A stretch of 7,187 nucleotides of DNA from CAZNMF01 sp964573795 (GCA_964573795.1 CAZNMF010000042.1:1-7187); one strand, 5' to 3'; shown: positions 1 to 5,387, numbered from the stretch's first letter. Notes: a model not told the origin generated them from the sequence alone. A program made the numbers and translations.

Positions 1-189
1 AACGTCGACTGGTGTGGCTGATGCGTCGAGCCACTGATCGATCCATTCCGCCCGGAAGCGCAGATCGCGACGTCCGCCAATACGAGCCGCTCTGAGGCGT
101 GCGCGTGCGACTTCGCTGTAGATGGTCTTCACGCTGCAACGCGCGCGTGCCGCGGCTTCCGAGACACGCAGCCAGATCGGCGTCGACAT
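1..189 (-). CDS. Excisionase-family helix-turn-helix protein (C-terminus cut by window edge)
   Basis: The minus strand reads open from an ATG at 189 to the window edge, giving 63 residues with no stop. The protein starts MSTPIWLRVSEAAARARCS. The sequence then follows the compact excisionase/MerR-like (HTH_17) pattern: a WLRVSEAAA helix, a CSVKTIYSEVARARLRAARI recognition region, a GGRRDLRF turn and a final helix, WIDQWLDA. Such proteins bind DNA at attachment sites or promoters and commonly lie between a rep gene and an integrase gene. It is the next gene after the RepA-like ATPase in the same direction, separated by the TGTCC repeat array, so those repeats are plausible binding sites. An in-frame GTG at 210 is an alternative start; the ribosome binding site is weak for either. 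The HTH fold is fairly sure; excisionase rather than another regulator is inferred from position. Confidence 0.75.
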   Translation of the reverse strand, partial: MSTPIWLRVSEAAARARCSVKTIYSEVARARLRAARIGGRRDLRFRAEWIDQWLDASATPVDV

Positions 190-203
190 TGACGCCGCGG
201 CGG

Positions 204-306
204 CGGACACCCCGGACAGGCCGGACAACGGGTCCCTAAAGGGACCCGGTTGTCCTGTCCGTTGTCCGGATTCGGTGTCCAGAGTTGTCCGGACAACTTG
301 TCCGGA
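204..306. repeat. Array of TGTCC/GGACA repeats (iteron- or operator-like)
   Basis: About ten copies of TGTCC or its complement GGACA occur within 103 bases, in both orientations. They are at 204-210, 212-218, 221-228, 250-255, 256-260, 262-270, 275-280, 285-296 (a perfect 12-bp palindrome, TTGTCCGGACAA) and 298-306. The most extended form is TTGTCCGGA. The array fills the gap between the stop of the RepA-like gene (318) and the start of the excisionase-like gene (189). Clusters like this act as iterons in replication origins or as multiple operators for a regulator. Which applies here cannot be told from sequence. Confidence 0.7.
213..261. repeat. Long imperfect hairpin within the repeat array
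   Basis: The inner stem GGGTCCC (230-236) pairs with GGGACCC (241-247) around a TAAA loop. Pairing continues outward as 223-229 with 248-255 (one bulged G at 249) and 213-218 with 256-261, with four unpaired bases at 219-222. About 20 base pairs result. No T-run follows on either strand, so it is not a classic intrinsic terminator. It could be a cruciform at an origin, an RNA structure between the two genes, or a recombination site. Confidence 0.6.
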
Positions 307-317
307 ATGATGAGTGC

Positions 318-1568
318 TCATGCGGTCCTCGCCTTCAGGCCGTAGCGTTCGCTCCCGTCGCTGGTGGGGAATTTGACGAGCTGACCGCGTTGCACCTGGC
401 GTTCGAGAGTGCGGCGGATCGTGTCGGGCTTCTCGTCGTCGAACTCGCGCGCGATCTCCTCGCGCGTGCGTGAGCCGGCTTTCAGGTAGGCGCGCAGCCG
501 CTGGCTGAGGGGCACCTGTCCGGACAACTCGGACACGTCCGAGATTTCGGTCTGACGGAAGATCGTGCGGCCGCCGTCGAACTCGACGTCGTAGGCGAAC
601 GGCGGCAGCTTGGGGCCGAGGTTGCTCTTGCGGTTGAACACGCCGACGGTGAGGCGCTGGCTGTCCTCCGTGGGTTTGAGGAAGTACGTCGCCCGCGCCG
701 AGTTGTGCCAGAACTGCGAGCCGAACGGCTTCTGGTCGCCGCTCTCGGAGCGATTGATGTGGGCGATGTGGATCCCGCCGATCCCGATCTGGCGCGCGCC
801 TTGGAAGTAGGCGAGGGCCGCGGCGGCGGTCTCTGGGGCTTCGTGACACGCGAAGCCCACGCTGTCGAAGATCCCGAAGTCGATCCCTTGTTGACGGACG
901 AGTCGCGTGAGCCGGTCGGCATCGTGGACCAACGGCCGGCTGCAACGCGTGTAGAAGAGTGTTGCCGGCATGTCGGCGCCGAAGAGTTGCTCGAACCGCT
1001 CGCGGTGGTCCGCGCCGTCGAGCTCCCAATCGGCCAGCAGCACACGGTAGCCATCCTCGGCGAGCCGTCCGCCGAGATAGAGCGACAGCAGCGACTTTGA
1101 GGCGCCGCCGTCGCCGAAGATGATCGTCGCGTGCCGCAGCGGCAGGCAGAAGCCGAACAGGCGTAGCGCGCGGTCCTGCGCGATCGGACGAGGCACGTCG
1201 CGCAAGGCGACGGCCGGTTCGCCGGTACGTTCGGCAGCGAGAATCCGCTGCGCAAACTCCGCGATGAGGTGTGCCCACGGAATATCCTTCGCGCGGCTGG
1301 CGCGCTCGAGATGGTTCGCGAACTCCGACCGGGCCCGCGTGCTCGAGATGTTGAGCCGGGACACGGAGAGCACGCCGTCGGTCGCCATCGTGCCTGCCAG
1401 CGCGGTGGTGACTTTGATCTCGCCGCTCAATTCATGGGCGCGCCACGCGAGCCGATCGGCCTCGATGTACGTCTCGATGCCAGGCAGGCTGAGGCGATAG
1501 CAGGCGCCGGGCTGCACGGTCTCGAAGCTGCGCGGGCCGATCTCGGCCATGACCAGCGTCTCCGTCAT
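318..1568 (-). CDS. RepA-like AAA_25 ATPase with C-terminal winged-helix-like region
   Basis: This 416-residue protein is a likely replication ATPase of the RecA-like AAA_25/RepA type, which form rings that unwind DNA at plasmid or element origins. Residues 1-140 are an unassigned N-terminal region. A Walker A motif, GDGGASKS, lies at 152-159; an LLADWELDG segment follows at 177-185; the Walker B-like strand GIFDS is at 232-236; and a HIAHINRSESGD segment with PFGSQFW (281-287) matches the sensor region of this family. Residues 355-412 (RTREEIAREF, then IRRTLERQVQRGQLVKF) look like a winged helix. The start is the ATG at 1568, which overlaps the stop of the upstream coiled-coil gene as ATGA, implying translational coupling. 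The reading frame stays open further upstream, but that stretch runs through the upstream gene. Replication function is inferred from family and context; no origin has been shown. Confidence 0.82.
   Translation of the reverse strand: MTETLVMAEIGPRSFETVQPGACYRLSLPGIETYIEADRLAWRAHELSGEIKVTTALAGTMATDGVLSVSRLNISSTRARSEFANHLERASRAKDIPWAHLIAEFAQRILAAERTGEPAVALRDVPRPIAQDRALRLFGFCLPLRHATIIFGDGGASKSLLSLYLGGRLAEDGYRVLLADWELDGADHRERFEQLFGADMPATLFYTRCSRPLVHDADRLTRLVRQQGIDFGIFDSVGFACHEAPETAAAALAYFQGARQIGIGGIHIAHINRSESGDQKPFGSQFWHNSARATYFLKPTEDSQRLTVGVFNRKSNLGPKLPPFAYDVEFDGGRTIFRQTEISDVSELSGQVPLSQRLRAYLKAGSRTREEIAREFDDEKPDTIRRTLERQVQRGQLVKFPTSDGSERYGLKARTA
517..542. repeat. Second TGTCC/GGACA cluster, inside the ATPase gene
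   Basis: TGTCCGGACA is a perfect palindrome at 517-526. It is followed by TCGGAC-AC-GTCCGA at 529-542. The same core is reiterated at 204-306. It falls in the linker of the ATPase gene (around residues 343-351) between the ATPase core and the winged-helix-like region, where sequence constraint on the protein is probably low. It may be an auxiliary binding site, or a by-product of Ser/Asp/Gly codons in GC-rich DNA. Confidence 0.45.
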
Positions 1569-1852
1569 GCGGCCTCTGGCTGGCGCAGGCGCCGGATCTC
1601 GTCGCGCGCCGCGGCGAGGGCGGTTTCGAGTCGACGCACCGTAGTAGTCATGCCGGCGAGTGACGCGAGAGACGCCATCGCGAGCTCGCGATATGACGCG
1701 GCCTGTTCGCGCGCGTGCGCCAGCCCTGTGGCCAGGTCGGGCGCGGTGAGTGGCTCGAGCAGTGACGGTCGCGGCGTCGACCATGTCCAGGTAATGTCGT
1801 TGACGTGTGGCGCGCTGACGGCCGCCTGCTGAGTGATGTGTGCTACGCTCAT
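1565..1852 (-). CDS. Small coiled-coil protein of the rep operon
   Basis: This 95-residue protein is of unknown function. Residues 1-35 are unstructured-looking and Trp-containing. From about residue 40 the sequence is one long amphipathic, Ala/Leu/Arg-rich helix (AREQAASYRELAMASLASLAG, then TVRRLETALAAARDEIRRL) predicted to form a coiled coil. The start at 1852 is supported by a GGAGG 9 bases upstream. Its stop overlaps the ATPase start (ATGA), so the two are made together and may act together, for example as a loader or oligomerisation partner; that role is inferred. It lies 65 bases downstream of the HTH gene. I recognise no named family. Confidence 0.72.
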   Translation of the reverse strand: MSVAHITQQAAVSAPHVNDITWTWSTPRPSLLEPLTAPDLATGLAHAREQAASYRELAMASLASLAGMTTTVRRLETALAAARDEIRRLRQPEAA

Positions 1853-1856
1853 CCGG

Positions 1857-1867
1857 TCGCGCCTCCA
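1857..1867 (-). promoter_or_regulatory. Ribosome binding site of the coiled-coil gene
   Basis: TGGAGGCGCGA on the minus strand places GGAGG 9 bases before the ATG at 1852. The identical 11-mer precedes the HTH gene at 2140-2150. Confidence 0.6.
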
Positions 1868-1917
1868 CCGCGCGATCTGAGCCCGTTCGCCCTTGCCGGC
1901 GGCGGGCTCGCGCCATT

Positions 1918-2133
1918 TCAGGCAGCCGTTGCAGGTTGCTGATTCAGACTGAGTTGCTCGAGATCAGCGCGTTGAAAAAGACGCACGCCATCCACCGTTC
2001 GAATGGCTCGCACTCGACCGGTATCAGCCATCCATCGGAGACCGGACGGACTGATCGGCCGGCCACGATCTGTCAGTAGACGAGCGCCGCTTGAGACCGT
2101 GAAGAGGTCGGATGAGATGTGATCGTTGGCCAT
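1918..2133 (-). CDS. MerR/HTH_17-like DNA-binding protein
   Basis: This 71-residue protein is the first gene of the rep operon. Residues 11-62 fit a small winged HTH: FTVSSGARLL, then ISPSGLRWMADTGRVRAIRT, then a VDGVRLFQRADLEQL segment typical of MerR-like and excisionase-like regulators, where a recognition helix is followed by an RxxDGxRxFxRxDL wing. The C-terminal tail (LNQQPATAA) is low complexity. The start at 2133 has an upstream GGAGG at an 11-base spacing, somewhat long. It probably represses or activates the operon or directs excision; the target is unknown. It is a second HTH protein distinct from the one at 1-189, so the element carries at least two. Confidence in the fold is high and in the role low. 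Confidence 0.75.
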   Translation of the reverse strand: MANDHISSDLFTVSSGARLLTDRGRPISPSGLRWMADTGRVRAIRTVDGVRLFQRADLEQLSLNQQPATAA

Positions 2134-2139
2134 GGGCTA

Positions 2140-2150
2140 TCGCGCCTCCA
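2140..2150 (-). promoter_or_regulatory. Ribosome binding site of the HTH gene
   Basis: TGGAGGCGCGA on the minus strand puts GGAGG 11 bases before the ATG at 2133. The sequence is identical to the leader of the next gene in the operon. Confidence 0.5.
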
Positions 2151-2223
2151 GCAGCAAGCCGCTGCAATGGCAGGATGCGACAGCGATCTATCCGCGCTGA
2201 AGTGAAATCAGGCGCGATCGGCT

Positions 2224-2242
2224 ATTTCGTGGTAACCGAAAT
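2224..2242. promoter_or_regulatory. Inverted repeat upstream of the rep operon (candidate operator)
   Basis: ATTTCG (2224-2229) and CGAAAT (2237-2242) flank a 7-base spacer. The site lies in the 133-base gap between the stop of the small basic protein (2267) and the start of the HTH gene (2133), in locally AT-rich DNA. It could be an operator or part of the rep-operon promoter region. There is no T-run, so a terminator is less likely. No convincing -35/-10 pair was found. Confidence 0.35.
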
Positions 2243-2266
2243 TTCCTAACGGCGGGATCTGGGCTC

Positions 2267-2728
2267 TCATTGACGCGAGAGCCAGTCGTGATAGTTGACG
2301 AGATTATCGTGCACCCAACGCTCGTGATTGTCAGCGGAGTGCGACTCAAACTCTGGAAACGGGACGATTCTGGCCACGCCTGGTTGACAGCCCGTCTCGA
2401 GCCATTCGGTCCACCACCAAGACTGTTGGTACGTGACGCCAACGGGCGTCTTGAGGAAGTCGTCGACCTGCCGGATGAACTTCTTGACGAGTTGGCGTCG
2501 AACCGCGTCCGGATTCGGCGATGAGGACTTTGGAGCGAGGTATCGGCCGATCCGTTGGCGCCGAGCATCGTCCCTCCGAGAGTGGACGATGTCTCCAGCC
2601 GTGAGCCCATGATGCCGGCAGAGGCGCCAGATCTCCCATTTCAGATCAGAGGGCTCTGGCAGCGGCATCAGCTGCTCGTAGAACGTCGCCGCGCGAGGAT
2701 GTTTTGCTGGTCGTCCGCGTCGAGCCAA
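2267..2728 (-). CDS. Small basic protein with AT-hook-like N-terminus, unknown function
   Basis: This 153-residue protein belongs to no family I recognise. It begins MARRGRPAKHPRA, an RGRP core like an AT-hook, which suggests minor-groove DNA contact. Residues 28-62 (LKWEIWRLCRHHGLTAGDIV, then SRRDDARRQRIGRYL) are helical and basic and could hold an HTH. Residues 75-93 form a charged helix, followed by a Trp-rich segment (WWW at 104-106) and an acidic C-terminal third. There is no membrane segment, TIR domain or cyclic-nucleotide-binding motif. The TTG start at 2728 is chosen because GGAGG sits 7 bases upstream; a TTG at 2773 is open but has no comparable site. It follows the cyclase gene by 94 bases on the same strand and may be its partner or an unrelated cargo gene. 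Confidence 0.66.
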   Translation of the reverse strand: MARRGRPAKHPRAATFYEQLMPLPEPSDLKWEIWRLCRHHGLTAGDIVHSRRDDARRQRIGRYLAPKSSSPNPDAVRRQLVKKFIRQVDDFLKTPVGVTYQQSWWWTEWLETGCQPGVARIVPFPEFESHSADNHERWVHDNLVNYHDWLSRQ

Positions 2729-2735
2729 GCCGCTG

Positions 2736-2740
2736 CCTCC
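2736..2740 (-). promoter_or_regulatory. Shine-Dalgarno site that decides the TTG start at 2728
   Basis: GGAGG on the minus strand lies 7 bases before TTG at 2728. This supports a 153-residue product over the longer reading from 2773. Confidence 0.55.
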
Positions 2741-2822
2741 GCACGACAGCCCGCGAGGAAGAATCGGCGGCAACCGGCGCGGAACCGGCGTTCGGGGATC
2801 AGCCTAGCCGCCTGATCGCAGT

Positions 2823-3899
2823 CTACGCCTTCGACTTCGGCGTAGCACCTTCGTTCTTGAGCCAGTCCGGCAACGCTGGATCAAACTGCTGATCGTTCTG
2901 ACGGATCTCGTAAGCCAGCATCTTGCCTTCGTGCTTAATTTCTAGCGCCGTTTCACTAATAAAGCAATGGGCACCGAAACGATCGCGGATCTCCTCATAC
3001 GCCGGCTGATTCACCAACGTCAAATCAGGCGGTGCGCCAGAAAGGCGACAGGCGTACACGACTGGAATCCCAACGACAGTGAGACCGTCCGCGACTTTGA
3101 CCAGCCGAACCGCTCCGTAGTCGATGCCGATACCTAGTCCAACGTCCGTCAAGACCGACGTGAAGGCGCCTCGAGATGCCCTATAGTGTTCTCGAAACAC
3201 TTCATGGCAACGGTCCGCCGTCGAGACGACATAGTGAGCGGCGTCCTTCCCGCTGTAGAAGTCCGGGAAAAACGCTAGCACTCCGTCGCCGGTGAATTTG
3301 TCGAATACGCCATACGAGTCGATAACAACTTGCGACAGCCGCGCGCAGAGCTCAGTGATGAACTTGGCAAATATCTCCGGCGACCGCGCTTTCAGCATGA
3401 GTTCCGTTGAACGTCGAATATCAACCGACATCACGAAAGCCTGATGTTGATCGTCGTCCAGAAACTTCTGGCGCAACGTGTCTGTCTTTAGAAGCTCCTC
3501 GGCTGCGCGATCGCAGACGCGATTCAGAAGAAAGTGCAGTTGCTCCTTGGCCTGGAGTTCTTGAAGACTGTGCGCGAGCGCTGCAAGTTGGTGATCCTTT
3601 TTCGCGGCGTCGGATTCATTATCTTGCAGCTTGCGTGCCTGGTCGGCGACCTTCTTCTTGAGAACAGAAAGCTCACGATCGAACTTCTCGCGATCTGGAG
3701 AAACAGCGAGGCCGCCAAGACCGCCTAGCACAGCCGTATTTGCGCCCAACTGTCGGAAATAGTTGTTCTGAAACGCAGATAGATCTGGAAAACTCCGTCT
3801 GACGTTCTCGGCGAACTCATCGAGGGTCGCCTTGTATTGGGCGGCCTGGGCCGCAATCTCAGCAAACGCATCCGTCGGCTTCTTCATCTCGTCTGCCAT
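2823..3899 (-). CDS. Class III nucleotide cyclase with N-terminal coiled coil
   Basis: This 358-residue protein carries an adenylate/guanylate cyclase domain at about 150-332. Metal-binding Asp residues are D160 (VMSVDIRRST) and D205 (KFTGDGVLAFF). K201 and T274 occupy the base-recognition positions, as in many bacterial adenylate cyclases. R285 matches the transition-state Arg, but V281 replaces the usual Asn (GIPVVYACRL against the typical G..VN.A.RL). Residues 1-50 are helical, 52-66 a Gly/Ala/Leu stretch and 70-125 a strong coiled coil leading into the catalytic domain. There is no transmembrane segment, so it is probably cytosolic. The ATG at 3899 has GAGGGA 8 bases upstream; the frame stays open to 4304 only by reading through the tRNA fragment. 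Cargo next to the attachment site suggests a signalling or defence role; Pycsar pyrimidine cyclases belong to this superfamily, but no Pycsar effector is adjacent. The cyclase call is firm; nucleotide product and pathway are unknown. Confidence 0.85.
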   Translation of the reverse strand: MADEMKKPTDAFAEIAAQAAQYKATLDEFAENVRRSFPDLSAFQNNYFRQLGANTAVLGGLGGLAVSPDREKFDRELSVLKKKVADQARKLQDNESDAAKKDHQLAALAHSLQELQAKEQLHFLLNRVCDRAAEELLKTDTLRQKFLDDDQHQAFVMSVDIRRSTELMLKARSPEIFAKFITELCARLSQVVIDSYGVFDKFTGDGVLAFFPDFYSGKDAAHYVVSTADRCHEVFREHYRASRGAFTSVLTDVGLGIGIDYGAVRLVKVADGLTVVGIPVVYACRLSGAPPDLTLVNQPAYEEIRDRFGAHCFISETALEIKHEGKMLAYEIRQNDQQFDPALPDWLKNEGATPKSKA

Positions 3900-3907
3900 C
3901 TTCGACT

Positions 3908-3913
3908 TCCCTC
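3908..3913 (-). promoter_or_regulatory. Ribosome binding site of the cyclase gene
   Basis: GAGGGA on the minus strand is 8 bases before the ATG at 3899. It fixes the start well downstream of the tRNA fragment. Confidence 0.55.
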
Positions 3914-3946
3914 TTAGACCTGGCCCCGCCGGGTGGCGCGGTGCCT

Positions 3947-3962
3947 TTGCAATTTTTTGCAA
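3947..3962. repeat. Paired TTGCAA palindromes upstream of the cyclase
   Basis: TTGCAA-TTTT-TTGCAA spans 16 bases in the 169-base leader between the cyclase start and the tRNA fragment. It is the only AT-rich patch there, so it could be an operator or a -35 region for the cyclase, or a site bound near the element end. No clear -10 box was found. Confidence 0.35.
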
Positions 3963-4068
3963 GTCGTCTCCGGAAACCGTGCGTTTGGCCGCTACGGAAC
4001 GCCATCGAGCCTGACACGAAACCGCGATTTGCCGCGAGAATCCGTTACGTGCCATCATCCTGGTCTGG

Positions 4069-4113
4069 TTTGGGAGCGAGATGTCGCTGGTTCGAATCCA
4101 GTCGCCCCGACCA
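4069..4113 (+). other. attR-like site: 3' half of tRNA-Pro(UGG)
   Basis: Read from the 3' end: CCA (4111-4113), discriminator A (4110), acceptor strand CGCCCCG (4103-4109), T-stem GCTGG/CCAGT around TTCGAAT (4086-4102), variable loop ATGTC (4081-4085), anticodon 3' stem GCGAG (4076-4080) and loop TTTGGGA (4069-4075), whose anticodon TGG reads proline. The expected 5' stem CTCGC is absent (TCTGG instead), and no CGGGGCG acceptor strand exists upstream. Only the 3' half is present, with the break at the anticodon loop. Known: this is where many tyrosine recombinases recombine. It is therefore read as the attachment-site copy left at the host side, and it is not a functional tRNA. Confidence 0.8.
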
Positions 4114-4146
4114 CTTTCCCAGTTCAGATTCCGGCACATTCGTGAC

Positions 4147-4935
4147 ATGAACGTTCGTCTGCTCGGCGCCGTGGCCCTGACGCTGCTGGCCACGGCCGCG
4201 GCGCTCGGCCAGGATCGCTGGCTCGGCGAGTTCGAGGCGCTGCGATCGACGCGCACGGCTCCGAACATCCCGTACGACGGGCGCTTTACCTTTGTGCGGC
4301 TCACCTACCAAACGCTGCCCGGCGGCTACTGGTATCGCGGCCAGCCGGCATGGTCGCACGGCTATCCGACCTCCGAGGAGAATCTCATGCAGATCCTCCA
4401 GGCGGTCACCGACGTCCCCGTCAACGAAAAGACCAACACGCTCTCGCTCGAGGACCCGGAGATCTTCAAGTATCCGGTGCTCTACATCATCGAGGTGAGC
4501 TGGTGGCAGATGACCGACGCCGAGGCGCGCAACCTGCGCGCTTATCTCGCCAAGGGCGGCTTCGTGATCGTCGACGACTTCAAGACCGAGCAGTGGCGCG
4601 GCGGCCGCGGTTGGGCGCAGTTCGCCGACAACATGACGCGCGTCGATCCCGACATGCGCTTCGTCGATCTCGACATCTCGCACCCAATCTTCCATCAGTT
4701 CTTCGAGATCGACTCGCTCGAGATCTTCCCGCAGGCCTACAACGCGGGCCGGCCGATCTTTCGCGGCTGGTTCGAGAACAACGACCCGTCGAAGCCGATG
4801 CGGATGTTCGTCAACTACAACACGGACATCTCGCAGTTCTGGGAATGGTCCGGCCGCGGCCTCCGGCCGATCGCGGAGACGAACGAGGCCTACAAGCTGG
4901 GTGTGAACGCGATCATCTACGGGCTGACGCACTGA
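4147..4935 (+). CDS. Secreted DUF4159 domain protein
   Basis: This 262-residue protein has an N-terminal signal peptide (MNVRLLGAVALTLLATAAAL, cleavage near residues 20-22) and then a DUF4159 domain over nearly the whole mature length. Visible family features are RFTFVRLTY (46-54), a WW(Q)MTDAE segment (119-126), GGFVIVDDF (137-145), ISHPIFHQFF (177-186) and a C-terminal ANAIIYGLTH-type ending (LGVNAIIYGL at 251-260). DUF4159 has a glutamine-amidotransferase-like fold, but its biochemical role is not established; such proteins are common in Acidobacteriota and similar phyla and act outside the cytoplasm. The ATG at 4147 is the start that places the signal peptide first; the frame is open further upstream only through the tRNA fragment. 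It begins 33 bases after the attachment site and ends 3 bases before the convergent thioredoxin-like gene. It appears intact and host-derived. Confidence 0.85.
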   Translation: MNVRLLGAVALTLLATAAALGQDRWLGEFEALRSTRTAPNIPYDGRFTFVRLTYQTLPGGYWYRGQPAWSHGYPTSEENLMQILQAVTDVPVNEKTNTLSLEDPEIFKYPVLYIIEVSWWQMTDAEARNLRAYLAKGGFVIVDDFKTEQWRGGRGWAQFADNMTRVDPDMRFVDLDISHPIFHQFFEIDSLEIFPQAYNAGRPIFRGWFENNDPSKPMRMFVNYNTDISQFWEWSGRGLRPIAETNEAYKLGVNAIIYGLTH

Positions 4936-4938
4936 TCG

Positions 4939-5387
4939 CTATGGCGTCCGCGCCAACGCGGCATCGATAGCCGTCCGATAGTCCGCTGCGGCGCGGACGC
5001 CGTGAATCGCCTCGCGCACGTTTTTCGTGGCACCGTCGAGCACAAGGACCGTCCCCGTCTCGCCGGCGTAGTCGTCGAAGACGGCGCCAAGCCCGAGCCT
5101 GACGGCGTCGACGCGGCTGCGTGCGGTCGTCGCCTCCGTCGTGAAGTCGAACACCGCGAACCGAACGCGTCCAGCGTACGCCTGCTGCACGTCCCCCACT
5201 GGGCCTTCGTCGCCATGCACACCGGGCACCAGCGTGCGTGAAGCTTGACGACATACGGCGCGGAGACGGCAGCCGCGCCAGAGGGATCCGCCGGCGGACG
5301 CGGGACCGAATTCGTCACCACGAGCCACACGACCACGGCGGCCGCCGTGGCCACGACGGCCGACGAACCGAGCACCCATCGGCGCAT
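4939..5387 (-). pseudogene. Membrane-anchored thioredoxin-like protein, frameshifted
   Basis: Two minus-strand frames together make one thioredoxin-family protein. From the ATG at 5387 come an N-terminal hydrophobic anchor (residues 5-24), a Pro/Ala linker and YVVKLHARWCPVCMATK with the redox motif W53-C54-P-V-C57. The frame is lost at a run of five G (5193-5197 on the plus strand as C). The neighbouring frame then continues with the expected DVQQAYAGRVRFAVFDFTTE to a TAG at 4939. Adding one G gives a continuous 149-residue protein. The usual cis-Pro site reads T-G-T (111-113), so it may not be a classic oxidoreductase. It would act in the periplasm. Causes: a real deletion, a sequencing error in the homopolymer, or -1 slippage. 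It lies 44 bases after the nucleotidyltransferase gene and could be co-transcribed. Confidence 0.72.

Larger units (their letters stand above)
1..4113. mobile_element. Right-hand part of an integrative element inserted in tRNA-Pro
   Basis: Seen: a 3' half of a tRNA-Pro at 4069-4113 with no 5' half upstream. To its left are genes typical of integrative elements, all on the minus strand: an excisionase-like HTH protein at the left edge, a RepA-like AAA ATPase, a MerR-like HTH protein and accessory cargo. To its right the gene content changes to ordinary chromosomal functions. Known: tyrosine-recombinase elements insert in tRNA genes, restore the whole tRNA at one end and leave a 3' fragment at the other. 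Inferred: position 4113 is the right border, and the integrase and intact tRNA lie beyond position 1. No integrase, relaxase or structural phage gene is visible in the window. A satellite-like or plasmid-like integrative element fits best. Confidence 0.68.

Noticed and set aside
213..261. Intrinsic terminator for the rep operon
   Set aside because: The stem is strong, but no T-run follows on the minus strand and the next gene starts soon after it.
204..306. CRISPR array
   Set aside because: Repeat units are 5-12 bases, irregularly spaced and in both orientations, with no spacers of uniform length.
1569..1916. N-terminal extension of the RepA-like ATPase to 1916
   Set aside because: It overlaps the coiled-coil gene in another frame and is low-complexity Arg/Ala; the ATGA overlap at 1565-1568 gives a natural start.
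2823..3899. Firm assignment as a Pycsar PycC
   Set aside because: The cyclase fold fits, but no effector with a cyclic-nucleotide-binding plus TIR or membrane domain is adjacent, and the diagnostic residues cannot be checked without an alignment.
4030..4113. Complete tRNA, or a tRNA with a group I intron
   Set aside because: No CGGGGCG acceptor strand, D-arm or CTCGC anticodon stem exists upstream, and the space before the cyclase start shows no second half of the tRNA. A chance CCTGGT at 4059-4064 is out of register for a D-loop.
3900..4304. N-terminal extension of the cyclase frame up to 4304
   Set aside because: It reads backwards through the tRNA fragment (GDWIRTSD-type artefact) and into the DUF4159 gene; a good ribosome binding site supports the start at 3899.
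4045..4932. Long minus-strand frame opposite the DUF4159 gene
   Set aside because: It is a GC-driven shadow of the DUF4159 gene. Its end contains WSGRLDSNQRHLAP, a well-known artefact of translating a tRNA 3' half in antisense.
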